A DNA stretch of 64,000 nucleotides from Pseudomonas oryzihabitans. Its GTDB lineage: Bacteria > Pseudomonadota > Gammaproteobacteria > Pseudomonadales > Pseudomonadaceae. Shown one piece after another: positions 60,735-64,000 of the stretch (position 1 is its first letter; each line of letters begins with the position of its first letter). The stretch covers positions 469,501-533,500 of the forward strand of contig NZ_CP017024.1 of NCBI RefSeq assembly GCF_014522265.1. Reading direction: 5' to 3'. The notes beneath the pieces were generated by a model. It had not been told where the DNA came from. It was given only the letters and a program-made list of their open reading frames with translations, and did not search any database. A program made the translations under genes and the position numbers.

Positions 60735-61910
60735 ATGTCCCAACCCTGGTCCACCGATATCCTCATCGTCGGCGGCGGCGTCGCCGGCCTCTGGCTCAAC
60801 GCCCGTCTCAGACGCGCCGGCTACGCCACCGTGCTGGTGGAGACCGGCGCCCTGGGCGGCGGCCAGAGCGGCAAGTCCCAGGGCATCATCCATGGCGGCA
60901 CCAAATATGCCCTGACCGGGATGCTCACCGGGGCCTCCGAGGCCATCGCCGACATGCCGCGGCGCTGGCGCGAAAGCCTGGCCGGCAGCGGCGAGCTGGA
61001 TCTTTCCGGTGTACGCCTGCTCTCCGAGGCCCACTACCTATGGTCGCCGGGCAGCCTGGCCGGCAACCTCACCAGCTTCTTCGCCAGCAAGGCGGTGCGC
61101 GGCCGGGTGGATGCGGTCAAGGGCGACGAACTGCCGCCAGCCCTGCGCGACCGCGCCTTCAAGGGCAAGGTCTATCGCCTGGCCGAGCTGGTGCTGGACG
61201 TACCCAGCCTGGTCGCACGCCTGGCAGAACTGGCCGGCGACAGCCTGCTGGCCGGGCATGACCTCCAGCCCCTGCGCGAAGACGGCGAGCTGACCGGTCT
61301 GGTGGTGGACGGCCAGGCCATCCGCGCCCGCCGCCTCGTGCTCACCGCCGGCGCCGGCATGGCCGATCTGCTCCAGGCGCTCCGTCTGGAACAACCGGCC
61401 ATGCAGCGCCGCCCGCTGCACATGGTGGTGGTCAAGGGCCCCATGCTCAAACCCCTCTATGCGCACTGTCTGGGTGGCGGCCCCAAGCCGCGGGTGACCA
61501 TCACCAGCCACCCCACCGCCGACGGCCAGTGGCTGTGGTACCTGGGCGGCGACCTGGCCGAGGCCGAGGGCGTGGCCCGTGAGCCAGCGGCGCAGATCGC
61601 CACGGCACGCGAGGAACTGCAGCGCCTGCTGCCCTGGATCGACTTCGACGGCGCCCGCTGGGCAACCTTGCGCGTGGATCGCGCCGAGCCGGCGCAATCC
61701 GGACTGGTGCGTCCGGACAACGCCTTTCTCGCCGAGGAAGGGCGCCTGCTGGTGGGCTGGCCGACCAAGCTGGCGCTGTCGCCGGACCTGGCCGACCGGG
61801 TCCTGGCCAATCTCGACCGCGACGGCATCGCGCCAGGACAGCACCCCGCCCTGCCCGCCCATCCGCAACCGCCGGTGGCCGCGCCCTTCTGGGAGGAGCT
61901 GCTGCCATGA
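60735..61910 (+). CDS. FAD-dependent oxidoreductase (DAO/DadA-like)
   Basis: A 391-residue protein. The dinucleotide-binding motif ILIVGGGVAGLWLNARL is at the N-terminus, and GKSQGIIHGGTKYALTGM is a substrate-side motif of the DAO superfamily. GAGCAGG precedes the ATG. The substrate is unknown. The ATG of the downstream aldo/keto reductase overlaps its stop (ATGA), so the two are co-translated. Confidence 0.85.
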   Translation: MSQPWSTDILIVGGGVAGLWLNARLRRAGYATVLVETGALGGGQSGKSQGIIHGGTKYALTGMLTGASEAIADMPRRWRESLAGSGELDLSGVRLLSEAHYLWSPGSLAGNLTSFFASKAVRGRVDAVKGDELPPALRDRAFKGKVYRLAELVLDVPSLVARLAELAGDSLLAGHDLQPLREDGELTGLVVDGQAIRARRLVLTAGAGMADLLQALRLEQPAMQRRPLHMVVVKGPMLKPLYAHCLGGGPKPRVTITSHPTADGQWLWYLGGDLAEAEGVAREPAAQIATAREELQRLLPWIDFDGARWATLRVDRAEPAQSGLVRPDNAFLAEEGRLLVGWPTKLALSPDLADRVLANLDRDGIAPGQHPALPAHPQPPVAAPFWEELLP

Positions 61911-62722
61911 GCCTGCGCACCCTGCATGGTCTGCAGCGTCCGCTGGGCAGCACCGGTCTCGAGATTTCCCCACTGGGCCTGGGCACGGTCAAGTTCGGCC
62001 GCGACCAGGGCGTGAAGTACCCCAACGGTTTCACCATCCCCGACGACCGCAGCGCCGCCGATCTGCTCAGCCTGGCCCGCGAGCTGGGCATCAACCTGCT
62101 GGACACCGCGCCCGCCTACGGCCGCAGCGAAGAACGCCTGGGTCCACTGCTGCGTGGCCAGCGCCAGCACTGGGTGATCGCCAGCAAGGTCGGCGAGGAA
62201 TTCACCGATGGCCTGTCCAGCTTCGACTTCAGCGCGGCCCATACCCGCCGCTCGGTGGAACGCAGCCTGCGCCGGCTGGAGACCGACTGGCTGGACCTGG
62301 TGCTGGTGCATTCCGATGGCAACGACCTGGCCATCCTCCAGGACAGCGGCTGCTACGAGACCCTGGCCGAGCTCAAGCGCGAAGGCCTGATCCGCGCCTT
62401 CGGCTTTTCCGGCAAGACCGTCGCGGGCGGTCTCAAGGCGCTGGAGACCGGCGATTGCGCCATGGTCACCTTCAACCTCAACGAAGACGCCGAGATCCCG
62501 GTGATCCGAGCCGCCGCCGCCCAGGGCAAGGGCATCCTGATCAAGAAGGCCCTGGCCAGCGGCCACGCGGTGCTCGGTACCGGCCAGGATCCGGTGCGCG
62601 CGAGCTTCGCCCGGGTATTCGGCGAGCCCGGGGTGAACGGTGCGATAGTCGGCACTATCGATCCCCTGCACCTGTCACATAATGTCCGTACCCTGGCCGA
62701 AGTGATCTCCGCTCGGCCCTGA
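61907..62722 (+). CDS. Aldo/keto reductase
   Basis: A 271-residue (alpha/beta)8-barrel protein. Catalytic tetrad candidates: Asp in LLDTAPAYGRSEERLG (also Tyr), Lys in VIASKVGEEF and His in LVLVHSDGND. The fold starts LGLGTVKFGRDQGVKYPNGFTIPDD. It lacks the N-terminal beta-hairpin common in AKRs, as the shorter tas-like group does. Likely NADPH-dependent. It overlaps the FAD oxidoreductase, so both may act on the same intermediate; the pathway is not known. Confidence 0.87.
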   Translation: MSLRTLHGLQRPLGSTGLEISPLGLGTVKFGRDQGVKYPNGFTIPDDRSAADLLSLARELGINLLDTAPAYGRSEERLGPLLRGQRQHWVIASKVGEEFTDGLSSFDFSAAHTRRSVERSLRRLETDWLDLVLVHSDGNDLAILQDSGCYETLAELKREGLIRAFGFSGKTVAGGLKALETGDCAMVTFNLNEDAEIPVIRAAAAQGKGILIKKALASGHAVLGTGQDPVRASFARVFGEPGVNGAIVGTIDPLHLSHNVRTLAEVISARP

Positions 62723-62820
62723 TCCAGAGCGTTTCGCTGAACCCTTGCCTTCGTCCGCTGGACGTCCTGCCCGGTCGCCCGGGACGGCGCGTCCGCGGCA
62801 CACTACAACAGGAGTCGGCC

Positions 62821-63717
62821 ATGCCCCAGCTCATCGCCCGCCACAATCCCAAGGCGTTCAAGACCCTGCCCCTTTCGGTCGAGGCCAATCATGACGGCCT
62901 CACCTACCAGGCGCTCGGCCAACCGCTGAATTTCAGCGAGATGCTGGAGCGGCGCAAGCCGATCGAGATCGAGGATGCCCAGCACTTCAGTGCGAAGCTC
63001 GCCAACCTGGGTGTCTCGGTGCGCCTGACGCTGAACTGGCAGGGCCAGGACCACTGGCTGCTGGTGCGCCAGCGCCGGCCCGACCGGGGCGACGTGGTGC
63101 TCAAGCTGATCTCCGGTTACATCCCGACCCACGAACTGGCCCTGCCGCTGCTCACCGCCGTGCAGGAGGTGGCCGAGGAGTGCCTGATCGAAACGCCGCG
63201 CGGCTGGCTGGCCGGACGCTTCGCCGACACCTGGCTGCCGACACCTTATGCCCCGGCCCTGCCCTACCGCGAGGACGTGGCCTTTCGCCTGACCCCGCGC
63301 TCGGGCGCGGCGCGGCCGGTGCGCTGCGGCAGCCTGGCGCTGCTGGAGCGCCCCCGCGCCTATGTGCACACCCCCACCGCCTCGCTGCAACTGGTCTATG
63401 ACCTGCTGCTGGAACTGCCCAAGGAATGCAAGGCGCCGAGTCTGTTCCACGTCGACGAGAAGATCGAGAACGGCCAGTTGCTGGCGCGCCTGGCGCGCCA
63501 GCGCCCGGACCTCTATCTGGTCGCCTTGGACGACGGCAAGCCCACCGGCGAGCTCTACACCCTGTCCGCCGGCCAGCGCCTGCCGGTGTCGACCCGCGGT
63601 CTCTGGCTGTCGGAAAGCTTCGCCCGCCAGGACGGCTGGCTGGTCCACGACAGCCGGGTGCGCTGGCGTGACTGGCTGGAGCGCATGGCGCCCCAGAGCG
63701 CCCTGCAGCGGGCCTAG
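62821..63717 (+). CDS. Hypothetical protein with a degenerate Nudix-like motif
   Basis: A 298-residue protein, AGGAG before the ATG, no signal peptide or membrane segment. Around residues 99-126 the text GYIPTHELALPLLTAVQEVAEE resembles the Nudix box G-x5-E-x7-REUxEExGU, with QEVAEE in place of REUxEE, two extra residues between the first Glu and the box, and no Gly after EE. It could be a divergent or inactive Nudix protein. The C-terminal half (residues 150-290) has no motif I recognise. It is about 98 nt after the aldo/keto reductase. Confidence 0.65.
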   Translation: MPQLIARHNPKAFKTLPLSVEANHDGLTYQALGQPLNFSEMLERRKPIEIEDAQHFSAKLANLGVSVRLTLNWQGQDHWLLVRQRRPDRGDVVLKLISGYIPTHELALPLLTAVQEVAEECLIETPRGWLAGRFADTWLPTPYAPALPYREDVAFRLTPRSGAARPVRCGSLALLERPRAYVHTPTASLQLVYDLLLELPKECKAPSLFHVDEKIENGQLLARLARQRPDLYLVALDDGKPTGELYTLSAGQRLPVSTRGLWLSESFARQDGWLVHDSRVRWRDWLERMAPQSALQRA

Positions 63718-63813
63718 GTGAGCGGGGGCTAGCCGTTTCGCCTCTACCTGGAAATGCCAGGCAAGACCGGCCATTCCCGTCGCAGCCACGGGAGTGGCCT
63801 GTTCGAATCCGGC

Positions 63814-64000
63814 TTATAGCTCGCCTGTCAGGAATTGGGCCCTGCCCTGACCAAAGCTCCAATCCTCATCGCCATTCACCACGATCGAAACCATCACGTC
63901 GTTTGCCTCGATGCCACACCGTGCGTGCAGTTCATGACAGACCTTTGCGTAAAAGCGGGTCTTGACCGCCTGGTCTCGAGGCCGACTCGTAATACTGATC
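63814..64000 (-). CDS. Tautomerase-family protein, C-terminal part
   Basis: The reading frame enters from the right edge and ends at TAA (63814-63816), giving about 61 residues. They are ISITSRPRDQAVKTRFYAKV, then CHELHARCGIEANDVMVSIV and the end SFGQGRAQFLTGEL. The end and the helix-strand text fit small tautomerases of the 4-oxalocrotonate tautomerase superfamily. The start, and the Pro1 base of the family, lie outside. It is convergent with the Nudix-like gene across 97 nt with nothing else visible. Confidence 0.7.
   Translation of the reverse strand, partial: ISITSRPRDQAVKTRFYAKVCHELHARCGIEANDVMVSIVVNGDEDWSFGQGRAQFLTGEL

Overview
The window is GC-rich chromosomal DNA of a Pseudomonas species. 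The evidence is the mraZ-rsmH-ftsL-ftsI-murE-murF cluster next to rnpB and rsmI-lpoA-yraN-diaA-dolP, the parE/parC/cpdA/nudF/thiC/tolC/waaA neighbourhood, Pseudomonas-type REP hairpins, and SD-led, tightly overlapping genes. The gene set suggests an environmental, P. oryzihabitans-like lineage rather than P. aeruginosa, but that is a weak guess. I see no tRNA, rRNA, CRISPR array, prophage or complete insertion sequence.

Layout. Positions 1-5.3 kb carry the division and cell-wall cluster on the minus strand, driven from a mraZ promoter with four 10-bp-phased GTGG boxes. RNase P RNA (5.5-5.8 kb) and rsmI follow, then on the plus strand lpoA-yraN-diaA-dolP, ended by a strong hairpin terminator at 10.25 kb. 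From 10.3 to 14.3 kb lie a DUF2171 protein, a molybdopterin oxidoreductase, an N-acetylmuramoyl-L-alanine amidase, OsmE and small lipoproteins. ilvD (14.7-16.5 kb) is followed by a sugar-uptake operon (LamB-type porin, periplasmic binding protein, permease, ATPase). A CRP/Vfr-type site and a LacI-type palindrome lie upstream of that operon. Next come a chemoreceptor with a sigma-28-like promoter, a xanthine/uracil permease, and small enzymes (DUF523, 2OG-Fe(II) oxygenase, DUF2059, lipase). A MarR-OMF-EmrA-EmrB efflux operon occupies 28.3-33.0 kb. After it come cytochrome c, mutM, an HDOD protein, a PfpI-family protein, and a convergent intergenic region with a candidate structured RNA.

From 36 to 52 kb is a conserved housekeeping block: LON-domain protein, PqiC-like lipoprotein, parC, parE, YqiA esterase, cpdA, DUF1249, nudF, a DUF3298 lipoprotein, cytX, thiC with a TPP riboswitch, tolC and waaA. 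thiC carries a one-base frameshift as given. From 52.3 to 57.9 kb is a sugar-acid locus: an IlvD/Edd dehydratase and an FAH-family protein diverge from a LysR regulator and an MFS permease, with matching palindromes in both intergenic regions. The right end holds a second MFS transporter, a LysR/SMR divergent pair, an FAD oxidoreductase with an aldo/keto reductase, a protein with a degenerate Nudix-like motif, and a tautomerase gene cut by the window edge.

The most unusual item is a ~173-bp near-palindromic repeat. Two copies about 88 % identical (14298-14470 and 52109-52282) each abut the stop codon of a gene, and a possible relic lies near 36.04 kb. It looks like a MITE-like or structured-RNA repeat family.
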